Shown here piece after piece: positions 9,337 to 19,364 of a stretch of DNA of 64,000 nt. The stretch spans positions 556,501-620,500 of the forward strand of contig JAUJYZ010000280.1 of the NCBI GenBank assembly GCA_033675265.1. The letters are read 5' to 3'. Numbering within the stretch: position 1 is the first letter of the stretch; each line of letters starts with the position of its first letter. Both the position numbers and the translations under genes were made by a program. This DNA is from Actinostola sp. cb2023 (lineage: Eukaryota > Cnidaria > Anthozoa > Actiniaria > Actinostolidae). A model generated the notes under the pieces. The model was given only the letters and a program-made list of their open reading frames with translations. It was not told the origin of the DNA and did no database searches.

Positions 9337-10509
9337 CTATCTAGATACCTTTTTCGCTACCGACATGGATCCAGAAATCTCAGTGTCACTTCGACTTCGT
9401 TTAATCGCCTGACATGACAAGATGCTGATGAACGCTTTGTAGAAATCGTGGTTAAGAGCACCATATATGGCAGGATTGACAGATGAATTAAGGAACACGA
9501 ACGCCGTAGAAGCGTACTCCAGACCAATAGGGACCTTATCACGACCCACAAATAAGGCCCATAGATTAGCGATCCCACGAGGGAACCAACATACACCAAA
9601 AGCAATGGCTACTCCAAGGAGGGTTTTCGTCACTCGGTTTTCCATGGCGTTCTTACGTTTATTTCTTCTCTTTGCAGCTCTTGCAGCTTCTCGGGTCACG
9701 CGAATTGACTCGACATCTTCAACGGTCAATTCAACTGCATTCGGAGAAGCCACGACGGCAGATTGCGTGACGGGAGCTTTGACGGTATCAGCAGATTGCG
9801 TGATGGCGGCGGCAACGTTGGTCTCACCTAGTGACAACGTCGATTGAGTCCGTTGCTTTGCTCTCTTCCAATGCTTGCGTACGTTGAGATAAGTCCCTAG
9901 ATATAGCACCCCAGCAGCTATACAAGGAATAAAATAACACAATACTTGAGCAGTGACTGCAAAGCTCAATTCTTGTGACCAAAGAATGTTGCAAAACAGC
10001 GTCCCTTCGATAAATCCGAAAGACCCCCAACCGTAAAAGGGCATATGTGTCCAAAAGAACGAATAGACCCAGCCGGCTGCTACCATAATGAGCGTAATCC
10101 TCTTGGAAAGTTTTGTGTCGTACGAGTGGGGATAGGTTACAGCTAAGAAGCGATTTACACTGATGTGAAGCAATGCCATGATTTGGGCTGCTGTTAGGAA
10201 CGAATTCATAAACCCCGTGGCGAGACAAAGCTCGATTGATAACACCCATCGTTGAGCTGACGCTGTAACGATGACAAACGGTACAACACAAATAGTCACT
10301 GCCAAGTCTACACACGCTAAATTTACTACCAGAATAGCAGCCGTGTTTCGTAAGGATTTCGTCCGCTTTACGGCGAGAAGAACCAGACAATTACCAAATA
10401 CTGCTGAAGTTAGAATAGCGCCCATGATTATACAATAGAACACGGTCGCTCCTGTGGAAAGCCTTTGAATGCTTGTTGAGTTGACGGTCGCGTTGAATGC
10501 TGAGGCCAT
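9337..10509 (-). CDS. Class A (rhodopsin-family) GPCR, intact single exon
   Basis: This 390-residue seven-helix receptor lies in a single open frame from ATG at 10509. Two N-glycosylation sites (N6, N10) precede TM1. Landmarks are GN at 39-40 (TM1), LxxxD with D68 (TM2), C95 and C173 for the extracellular disulfide, NRF at 119-121 in place of the DRY motif at the end of TM3, W147 (TM4), P195 (TM5), CWFP at 307-310 (TM6) and NPAIY at 345-349 (TM7). The third intracellular loop is long, about 80 residues, and basic. The C-tail is short and Ser-rich. TM7 lacks the retinal-binding Lys, so it is not an opsin. The N at the DRY position recalls melatonin-type receptors, but the ligand is unknown. 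Intronless GPCR genes are common in cnidarians. It should act at the plasma membrane through G proteins. Confidence 0.93.
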   Translation of the reverse strand: MASAFNATVNSTSIQRLSTGATVFYCIIMGAILTSAVFGNCLVLLAVKRTKSLRNTAAILVVNLACVDLAVTICVVPFVIVTASAQRWVLSIELCLATGFMNSFLTAAQIMALLHISVNRFLAVTYPHSYDTKLSKRITLIMVAAGWVYSFFWTHMPFYGWGSFGFIEGTLFCNILWSQELSFAVTAQVLCYFIPCIAAGVLYLGTYLNVRKHWKRAKQRTQSTLSLGETNVAAAITQSADTVKAPVTQSAVVASPNAVELTVEDVESIRVTREAARAAKRRNKRKNAMENRVTKTLLGVAIAFGVCWFPRGIANLWALFVGRDKVPIGLEYASTAFVFLNSSVNPAIYGALNHDFYKAFISILSCQAIKRSRSDTEISGSMSVAKKVSR

Positions 10510-13198
10510 CTCCAGTTTTCGCTTCTTTAGAATGTTCGGGCCGTTTTTCCACTACCGTATGTTGATGACCAAGTTTATAAACACAACAGAATATCCCCAG
10601 TTAAGAGCTTTCGTGATCTGAGAAGCTTTGATTTCAAGATGACAAAGCAAAGCCCAGGTTGTCGGATCGTTTACTCAGGGTCTGCCGAGTATAGATCACT
10701 GTAATGAGTCAAAACTTGAATTTTCTGTCAATAGCAGGCCGAGTTCCGGTTTAGGGCTTTAGTTAGAGATTCAATGCAGTTGGCTTGCCGAAAAGACAGC
10801 TAATAAAGCCACAACTCAGATGCTGATAGGCTTGACAAACAACGAAGTAACACAGGAAACTCATGGATGATTTTTACTGCATGAACGAGTTTGTTTTGAA
10901 TGTCAAGAATAAATTCCATGGGGTGATTTTAATATTATATTATAAATTTAACCCAACAAAGAACTTTTGTGTTCCTCAAAGAATCGAGTTTAATAGAAGT
11001 ATCATGCTTAGGCCTGATTTACATATATGTATCCTGCCTGCATGGAACTGAAATGCACTGTTTGATCAGGTTGCGCGGAAACTTAGTATTTTGATTCTGA
11101 AAGTCAATCAACGTAATAAAAATAACATAATTACCGTAGATTAATAATAATGCATTCATCTACTCTCAGTTCCTCTTTCGAAGCTTTGTTCATCCGCCAA
11201 ACTAATATTTATAGAACAATAGAGCTGATCCACAAAATATTGGAAAATAAAAAAATACTGGCCCAGGGATATCAACGGGGATCAACGACATGTTCAGTCT
11301 AGTTAATGGAATTTTTTTTTAATTTTTTAACACGGATCTCATTGATCTGAGATATATCTGATTAGGCTGACACTCGCGCGTACAGGCCGACGTCAAGGGT
11401 TTACTATTTGACCCTCACTGGCTGTATTTGTTGTTCTTACGTTGTGGTGTGAATAAATAAAAAGAGGAAAAGACTACACAATTCGTGTGTGAACGTAAGT
11501 TCGGATAACAGCCAACGGTGAATTTGGCGTTTTTTTGGTGTTATTTTTTGTCATTTACTTTAACGTTCGCCCTCCGCTGTTTGCCGCCTGAGCTTCTTTG
11601 AAATGGCTGTTGAAGTTCGGAGGGTTGTTGCTCGTTCGAAATATGTCATAAATGAGGTCAATCAGAGCCGTCGTCTTCGCTTTCAGTATCGGGCTCAAAT
11701 TCATCGAAAGAATTCCAATTTTCTCCCAGCGAGTCACTTTAATCTGAGTATATCTCTTTCCTTTTCGAAGTATCTGCTTAATAAAAACCATTTTCCTTCA
11801 TTTATTGAATTGGTTTCATCGACAAAACAGTCAAAACATATGACCACGTTGACACTCAAACCGAAACGGAAGTAAGTTTTCGTTTACGTCCGCATGCTAA
11901 AAATAGCCCAACTACGATTCACATATCCCAAGGCCATGACTGTCAGATTCACTCTCTGTCCCTCATTTTCTCTTGGTGATACCCAGGCCCCGATACCCTG
12001 CGAGCTGAGGGTAGAAAAGAACCTCTACTCGCAGGGTATTTCCCCGAGGACTGCCATAATCGAAAACCACAGAGCTCTTTCAATTTCAAGGTCAGTTGTC
12101 AGTCGTTGTCGGACGCTCTCACAAGTGTGCTTGGAGTGATTATTTTTCCACAAAAGCTAATTCACGCTTTTCATAATTTGTAATCTTTTATCTAATTGTC
12201 TTCACTGTCGGAATAAGTCACTTTTAATGATATATTATCGAACTTTCCGCCACTCGCCTCGCGATAAAATCAAAACAGCGTACATTCTGTCTTACGTGTG
12301 TATTTTTTTAATTTAGCTAAAGTCAATAAACTTTGTGCTAAGGAAAAGAAGCATTTCCGAGGATTTCCTCTCTCAAATAAGCGTACTGACGTGTGCACAA
12401 GAAAAACAACAAATTGAAAATAAAACACCTTGGACAAAAACTATCGAATTAAACAAAATTTTTTGTTTAAATGTGAAAAAGACAAATCTATCTGTTTATT
12501 CGTTACATAAACAAATACTGCACATTCAGGTATCTGGTTCGCAATCAAATGGCTGCCGTGGTTTTCTTGATAAAATTCTTGTTTTTGATCAATTTTCTTT
12601 TCGCTACCAGGCTCTCCAGGCGAAGGAAGAGCGAGAAGGGGCTGGGGCGAAGTGCTTACGAGAGAAGAGAGAACGGCAGGGAACAGGGAAGGAGGTAGCG
12701 GGATACGTCGAAGGAGGGAACCCGGAAAGAATGGGGTGGAAAAATCCACCAACTGAGCTCAGAATTAACGGAACTAATAATAATGATGGAATGAAAACCT
12801 TCCAATAGGAAGATCTAAACCTTAGTGTGTCCCGTTTGTTGTGAAGTGATGTGGAAACTGGTAACGAGCTAATTGTACAAATAGCCACAAACAAGAGACC
12901 ATTATATACCTATATTACCACAGAGCAATCCTGCACGGTACAGAATTGAAAATTAAAGATGGCGGCTCTATATTTAACCACAATCCTTTGCGAACTCAAT
13001 ACCACTTACATCTATTAGTCGAGCGTTCTTAACATGAGCCTCTGGCTCGAGAGATTGGGTAACCACTCCTTACGTTATCGACATTAAATAAATTATTGTA
13101 TTGTATTGTATCTACAAAACCGGCTTGTTTTTGACAAAGCACAAACCGGCTTGTTTTTGACAAAGCACAATACGCTCAAAAGTTGACTCACTTGGACT
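10510..13198. other. Intergenic region, no recognisable gene
   Basis: The short open frames here lack domain-like sequence. Visible items are a hairpin at 11993-12039 (ATACCCTGCGAG / CTCGCAGGGTAT), a single relic of the 48-bp minisatellite unit at about 12955-12995 (AAGATGGCGGC, CCACAATCCTTTGCG), and two tandem copies of a 26-27-bp unit at 13118-13170 (ACCGGCTTGTTTTTGACAAA). Upstream of the GPCR start no promoter motif is defensible. Confidence 0.5.
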
Positions 13199-13313
13199 GC
13201 CATACGAACAATTGCCTACTATGCTCGTTCTCGTTTACAATGAGGATAGTCAACTCGGTGCTACGCACATCGTTGACTATTGCCTCATAGAAACCTCGAA
13301 CCCGTAGTCCAGT
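13199..13313. repeat. Short foldback relic (GATAGTCAACTCG family), copy 1
   Basis: GATAGTCAACTCGGTGCTAC is followed by GCACATCGTTGACTATTGCC, forming a small hairpin, then TAGAAACCTCGAACCCGTAG. A second copy is at 51559-51652. Its loop carries the TCG-G-CTACG-C-TCG arrangement seen in several other foldbacks of the window. Confidence 0.65.
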
Positions 13314-13418
13314 AGTTGTTTTAAAAATAATGAGTCTTCAGTCTGTTTTTTTTTTTAATCAGCGGTAATTTAAATACGAAAAGATTATTGATCCCACATT
13401 CGCCACATTGCATTTCAG

Positions 13419-13948
13419 GTCCCGTCCACACTACCACGTTTTCGCTTGAAAACGCATACTTTTTTTATCCGTTTTTACTGATCGTCCACACTATAACGAT
13501 CAACGATCAAAAACGGAGATGTTTATCTATGAAAACGGAGGTTTTCGAAAACGCTTTCCAAAGCGGAGACATTTGAAAACGCAAGTCTATCGTTTTAGTG
13601 TGGACGGCAAAGACGCTTACGTCATAACTCATTATGCCAGCCCCAGTTTCCCGCGTTATAGCGCGTAAACAAACCAGTATTTAATATGGTGGACGGTCTT
13701 GAACGAGCGGGAATTAGCTGATATATAGTATCGCTGGCGCTATTGGAGCATGCGTATTGAACAGAAGAAACGTCCGAGCAGAGCCTGGTGACGAAAACGT
13801 ATCTTTGGATCCTCGTTTTCATCCCCTAGTGTGGACGGTCGAAAACGATGTGAAAACGTTAGTGTGGTCGCATAGATTTTTAACCGTACGTTTTTGGAGA
13901 ACCATGCAGAAACGGACGTTTTCTCAAACGCATTAGTGTGGACAGGGC
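13419..13948. mobile_element. 530-bp hAT-like MITE with 5-bp TSD
   Basis: The ends are GTCCCGTCCACACTA and TAGTGTGGACAGGGC, flanked by TTCAG at 13414-13418 and 13949-13953. Subterminal AAAACG and TGTGGACG motifs recur inside on both strands. There is no ORF for a transposase. The GTGTGGACRGG end type is characteristic of hAT-derived MITEs, an assignment made from memory. Confidence 0.82.
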
Positions 13949-13968
13949 TTCAGTTTCATTGGATTACC

Positions 13969-14183
13969 GGTAGGTACTTCATATATGGTACAATATGGTG
14001 GACCATAGTACATTGTCTATATACAATAATCCGTATTTTTAAGTATATTCTTAATGTTTTGCTTACTATGAGATGTTAAAATACGATATAAATATGATAG
14101 AACGACGCATACATAATAAAAATGTACCATTTGAGAGAACGAGGCATAACTAATAAAAATGTACCATATATGAAGTACCTAGG
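13969..14183. mobile_element. 215-bp MITE with 8-bp TSD
   Basis: The inverted ends are TAGGTACTTCATATATGGTA and its complement at 14161-14181. GGATTACC at 13961-13968 and 14184-14191 is a perfect 8-bp TSD if the element includes two extra terminal bases. Inside are two copies of AATAAAAATGTACCAT. It is hAT-like by TSD length. Confidence 0.75.
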
Positions 14184-14191
14184 GGATTACC

Positions 14192-15703
14192 AGAGCTCAC
14201 CGCTGGCGCGTATAGTAGGTTGAATCACTCAGATCTTTATGAATTGCACCAATTACTCGGACACTTCCGAAGGAAGTCCGAGTTATAAAATGCGCTCTTT
14301 TGTTTTTATTATTATTATTTTTTTTCATGGTACACAAAATGTGAAGAATGTGATCGTATCGGTCAGGAATGTCTGTTTCAGGTTTTCGATTGGCTGAAAA
14401 CTGGGGCGATGATATCCGAACACGGAACGAAGTAATTCTATGCTCAAACGTGTGAAATAGTTCGCTCTTGGGTCATCGTTAAAACTCATCGCGTTCCACG
14501 ACTACCGATCGACTAGAAGTGCTGTGTCGAGAAAGAAGCAGTTGAGATCTCGAGTTTCCGGTCCACGAACTCATCAATCTTGAATATAATTGTTTTAAGT
14601 GCTGCTAAACTGATAGTTGTTTTTCAAAGAGATAGTCTGAGTTTCATGTTTCATAATGGAGTGCATATACCGCAACAACGTCAACAAGCTTGATTAAAAT
14701 ATATCTGAAGCCGGCGGCTCGAATCTTTATGGCCGATAAAACACGGGCTTTAAACACGCTCATTTCACATTCAAAAGCATACGCCGATTCGTGGCCCACT
14801 CTGAAAGATGTCGTTTCCCTTATAACAAAAACAAACGCGCCTTCATTACAACAAACGAAAAACTTTATCAGAACCATCTGACCATATGCATGAATATGCA
14901 ACCTCAACTGGACGTTCGAAGTACGTACTGAAGACGGACGATTCGGAGATCTTTATCTATCCTCACCGAAACATAGTCTCCCTAGTCACGCAACTGTCAT
15001 TGTCATTGTCATAAATGTCCGAGTGCACGCTCATTGAGCGTCTTGTTAATGCCAAGCGACCGAGCCTCAGCCCGCGATGGAGCGAAGGGCTGAGCTTGAT
15101 GTATATTCATATGTATGTATATTGTGCAGTTCAACCTGTCAGACTGGTTTAAGTCCAGTTTTGCACCTGGTTTTACGGTCACGCAACATATTTGACACAT
15201 AAATATAGTTATTTTTATTATTATTAACATGAAAAGTCGTTTCAGTTCAGATTGAAGTTCAGTTTTATAACACGATTGAAGGTGTTTGATTTGTGATTAA
15301 AATCGATCCCCAATACGATGCACAAATCTTCGACTGATTCTTTGGTACTTTACATGCGGCAATCATGAAGCAAAATCTACTCTATGCTATCAGTTACTAA
15401 CTCGGGCAGCCGGTGAACACCAAGTGTCGCCATTTTGAAACACAGGAAGCCCAACAGGAGATCCAAAATGTGAACACAGGAAGCCCAATTATAAAATCCT
15501 ATTGGTTTGTGGGGGGGGGGGGGGGGGGGGATTTCTACCTACTCACCAAGTTTGTGAATCTTTGGGGCTACAAGTGCAAACAATTAACCGTGAAATGTTA
15601 GACTAAGAATTATAAATAACACTAGAAACTATAAACACGAGTCTTGCATGGGGTTCAGCCGAGAAAGAACGATGGGCATGATGAGCGCACTAGCTTTTGT
15701 AAT
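14192..15703. other. Intergenic region with short palindromes and poly-G
   Basis: No gene was recognised. 14254-14285 contains a perfect short palindrome (ACTCGGACACTTCC / GGAAGTCCGAGT). CTCGGACATTTATG recurs inverted near 15010, so 14240-15030 may be a degraded foldback. 15511-15530 is a poly-G run of about 18. A 63-codon frame at 14690-14881 has no recognisable similarity. Confidence 0.45.
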
Positions 15704-16354
15704 CGAAGCGCGCACTGCATTATGGTGGAAAGGAATGTATAAGAACGTTGCATTTTGGGATAGCTAGAACACAGCAATCCATTGTTGTAGTCGAAGCGCG
15801 CACTGCATTGTGGTGGAAAGGAATGTATAAGAACGTTGCATTTTGGGATAGCTAGAACACAGCAATCCATTGTTGTAGTCGAAGCGCGCACTGCATTGTG
15901 GTGGAAAGGAATGTATAAGAACGTTGCATTTTGGGATAGCTAGAACACAGCAATTCATTGTTATAATCGAAGCGCGCACTGCATTGTGGTGGAAAGGAAT
16001 GTATAAGAACGTTGCATTTTGGGATAGCTAGAACACAGCAATCCATTGTTGTAGTCGAAGCGCGCACTGCATTGTGGTGGAAAGGAATGTATAAGAACGT
16101 TGCATTTTGGGATAGCTAGAACACAGCAATTCATTGTTATAATCGAAGCGCGCACTGCATTGTGGTGGAAAGAAATGTATAAGAACGTTGCATTTTGGGA
16201 TAGCTAGAACAAAGCAATTCATTGTTGTAATCGAAGCGCGCACTGCATTGTGGTGGAAAGGAATGTATAAGAACGTTGCATTTTGGGATAGCTAGAACAC
16301 AGCAATCCATTGTTGTAGTCGAAGCGCGCACTGCATTGTGGTGGAAAGGAATGT
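15704..16354. repeat. 88-bp tandem repeat, about 7.4 units
   Basis: The unit starts CGAAGCGCGCACTGCATTGT and contains GAACGTTGCATTTTGGGATA. Starts fall at 15704, 15792, 15880, 15968, 16056, 16144, 16232 and 16320, an exact 88-bp step. Copies switch between CAATCCATTGTTGTAGT and CAATTCATTGTTATAAT endings, implying amplification of multi-unit blocks. 88 is not a multiple of 3, and the open minus-strand frames over it are artefacts. Confidence 0.95.
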
Positions 16355-16642
16355 TCAAGAAATCTTAAAATTGTCTGCCTATCTGCTTTCTTGACTGAAT
16401 TATACTCGTAAGACTCGCTTCGAGGCGGTTGTTTCAGATAATATGGAATGGAAGTAGTAAACAAAAAATCGTTGAAGTTTTCACTACATGTATATTTTCC
16501 AACTACACCAGCCAAGCCTATATCTGTATATAAATGACCATCACTTGGAAGCTTTCAAGTTACAGTTTAAATTTTAGCCGGCAATAAACGCATATAAAAC
16601 TCTTTCACGAAACGCCAAATGTGACTGCCTCACACGCGACAC

Positions 16643-16779
16643 TAGCCTGCTTTCAGGCTCTCTTACATGGGGACAATTTTGGGAAGAGGGGGGAGGGGAA
16701 AGGGAGGGGGAGGGGAAGGGGGAGGGGGAGGGGGAGGGGAATAGGGAGTCCCCATGTAAGATAGCCTGAAAGCAGGCTA
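16643..16779. mobile_element. Foldback transposon (TAGCCTGC family) with G-rich centre
   Basis: The ends are TAGCCTGCTTTCAGGCT and AGCCTGAAAGCAGGCTA, with further inverted CTTACATGGGGAC inside. The flanks ACGCGACAC (16634-16642) and ACGTGACAC (16780-16788) form a 9-bp TSD with one mismatch. The centre is a GGGGGAGGGG-type purine tract able to form G-quadruplex or triplex structures in principle. Confidence 0.85.
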
Positions 16780-16930
16780 ACGTGACACTACCGTGTGTAC
16801 CAATCTCTCCCGGCCCACTTTCGGCCTCTGCGGTACCCAGGGTAACGCGACACTTGACAGACTTATCTCTGTGGTGTAAAGTCAAACGTTTGTCAAATGT
16901 GATAACTATACCAGACAAGGTCTTGAAGTA

Positions 16931-17909
16931 TCACAAAATTTCTCCAGATTCTTCTCGGCTGTACTGAATGTCCGCCTTTTTTATTACTAGCGAAGTACAT
17001 CTCTCCCAGCATATTTTGATGTGAAGAATTCTCAAGAATGTTTTTCTCATCTCGCTATCTCGCAGAGCGTAGACTATCGGGTTGACCATGCTGTTGCCAT
17101 AGTGAAGGATCTTCACTATGGCAACCATACGCAACACTTCTGTGCCATTTGAGGAGATGCAATCTTCGCAAAAATTCACGATGATTGACAAGGTAAAAAA
17201 CGGTAGCCACGCGACGATGAAAAACCCACAAATGACCGCAAGCGTCACGGCTACTTTATGATCGTCACGGAGACGTCTCCTGCTTTCGCCTTCGCCCTGA
17301 AAGTAGGGTCTTTGTTGTCGCTGCAGCAGAGATCTCGCTGCTTTGAATATCCCAATGTACATGGATATAATCGTAGTAACAGGTAGCACGAAACCGACTA
17401 CAAATACTACGCAACTGAAAGTCTTTTGGTGCGCTAAAGTTGGGCGATACCACGAGAACGCTGCCATGCACAGCGAAAACGTCCATACGAAAAGCAGCGT
17501 TCCTTTATGGACGCGACTGGACAATCTCTCGTGGAAATACGGTCGGCAAATCGCGATGTATCTTTCGATTGTTATGCTGGTTAGGTGTAGAATCGACGCG
17601 TAACAGCCAAATAAATCGATAAATTTAAAAAGTTGTTGGTAGCACATCTCGTAATGCGCCATGCAGTTTAATCCACATTGGGATGTTGACGACGCCAACA
17701 ATTAGGTCAGACACTGCCAAACTCACCAGGAATGTGTATGTTCGTGTGTGAAGACGTCGATTAGCCTTGTACGCCACTACGACCAAAGTATTTCCCGTGA
17801 AGATCAACGGCACAAGTAGAGAAGTCAAGCCGATCCATAGATTACTCTCAGCGACGGGTGAAGGCATTACGTGCTTCGTTGCGTTTGCTTCGTTCACTGT
17901 TACATTCAT
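16931..17909 (-). pseudogene. Amine-receptor-like class A GPCR with one frame break
   Basis: The best start is ATG at 17909, giving an extracellular N-terminus with N-glycosylation sites (MNVT, NAT). The first frame holds TM1 (FTGNTLVV) and TM2 (SLAVSDLIVG, ending NIPMWIK). The second frame, shifted by one base, holds TM3 ending ERY, TM4 with a conserved W, TM5 with P, TM6 with AWLPFF and TM7 with NPIVYALRD, to the stop at 16931. The two frames overlap at 17625-17701. The natural join lies near the AAA in the codons after MWI at about 17670, consistent with one inserted base. Everything else looks functional, so this is a recent pseudogene, a polymorphic allele or an assembly error. The ERY, AWLPF and NPIVY motifs fit the aminergic/adrenergic-like expansion of cnidarians. 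The ligand is unknown. Confidence 0.88.
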
Positions 17910-19100
17910 TATACAGTAAACACGACTGATATGCGTTCTACTTTGGCCTCCGTTAGCCTTTTCAACGCCAAATGATTGAAGAGACAAGAACGATGTGCAA
18001 TAGTTGAGTTATTTCAGTTGAGTAGCAGATGGCCGACGCGTTATATCTGTAACAAAAAACAAAGTCCTTCGATAAATCAACGATAAAACAATGTATTTCG
18101 TTTGAACAAAGAAGGACAGCTAGCGATCTTGAAAAAGGGTCGTTAAAGTGCTTCTTAATCGTTTGTTTGGACTGGCTCGAAGTTGGTGGTCTCGTCACTG
18201 ACCATTATACCACACGTATCCAAGACATTATCTCGTAATTAATTTTTTACTGATGAACCATTTTTCACTCATAAACAAATGTTATCATAACGAAACGAAT
18301 CGAATTTTATACCATCTCGAATTCGAAACTGCTATGTTTCTAACATTTTTCCTTTAAAAACAAAACAGACAAACAAAAAATCGAAAAAAAACCCCACACA
18401 CAGAAGTTGTGTAATAATTGTGGTTTGGCTTGGTCGCATTTTATACCATCTCGAATTCGAAACTGCTATGTTTCTAACGTGATTTTTCCCTTTAAAAACA
18501 AAACAGACAAACAAAAAAATCGAAAAAAAACCCCCACACACAGAAGTTGTGTAATAATTGTGGTTTGGCTTGGTGAATGTCGAATTCAATCGACCAGTAT
18601 ACTTAGAGCTTTGGATTTGCAAGGTAGTGATCATATTTAAATTTAATTAACGTATCTACTTTGTTTCCCACATCCATTACTTGCAACAACGACAGCACCC
18701 CATACAATTGCAAACTGTTCATGATCGCCTAAACTCAAGGATCTGGTCAGTCTGGTCACATACCGTCAGACGTCAACTGAGTACAGTGGTACAGTTTCTT
18801 TCATTGATTATTTATCTCCATCTTGAAATCAGAGTCAGTTTGACTTTCTTCACTACAGGGAGCTTTTTGCTACCCACAAAACTGCCTCGAGCAATTTCAA
18901 CTTATACCACAGTTTATACAAGAGCAAAAGGACATTAAGGAACATACTCTGACTGCGTAATGGTTTCCGAGAATTGAGTGAAGTGATCATCAATCATTCT
19001 AATAACTCCTAGTTTGCTTTATGCTTAAATAGGGTTCTTAATTTCCAGCAGTTCGAGAAGTAGTTTCAGTTATATATCTACATATCTATATCTTATCTAT
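17910..19100. other. Intergenic region with a duplicated ~134-bp block
   Basis: 18305-18438 and 18439-18574 are tandem copies of a block containing ATACCATCTCGAATTCGAAA and CACACACAGAAGTTGTGTAA. No gene was recognised. From about 19080 the sequence becomes TATC-rich, marking the edge of the pyrimidine satellite. Confidence 0.6.
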
Positions 19101-19364
19101 ACAGCCGATTGCAAAAATTCTGTAAATCAAGTATATCAGTATATCGGGTGCATTATGGGTAATACTATTTTTGAGTTTTTCCACAAAATATGCAGCAGAG
19201 ACTTACAAACAACAAACTAGAGACTAAACTACGTAACATTATAGAGTTTCACCAATGTTGCTTGCGTGAAACATCATTTAGGGGACTTTTGCAATTACCC
19301 ATAATGCACCCGATATATGGATATACTGATATACTTGATTTACAGAATATTTGCAATCGGCTGT
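19101..19364. mobile_element. 264-bp foldback at the edge of the pyrimidine satellite
   Basis: The ends are ACAGCCGATTGCAAAAATTC and its near complement, closing GCAATCGGCTGT. Inverted similarity runs inward through GGGTGCATTATGGGTAAT. ATCTAT lies on both sides (19095-19100 and 19365-19370). This could be a 6-bp TSD or simply satellite sequence. No ORF is present. Confidence 0.78.

Noticed and set aside
9337..10509. Opsin identity for the intact GPCR
   Set aside because: TM7 has no Lys at the retinal-attachment position.
15655..16515. Series of minus-strand frames with repeated MRASTTTMDCC
   Set aside because: They are a by-product of the 88-bp tandem array; each stops after less than one frame cycle.
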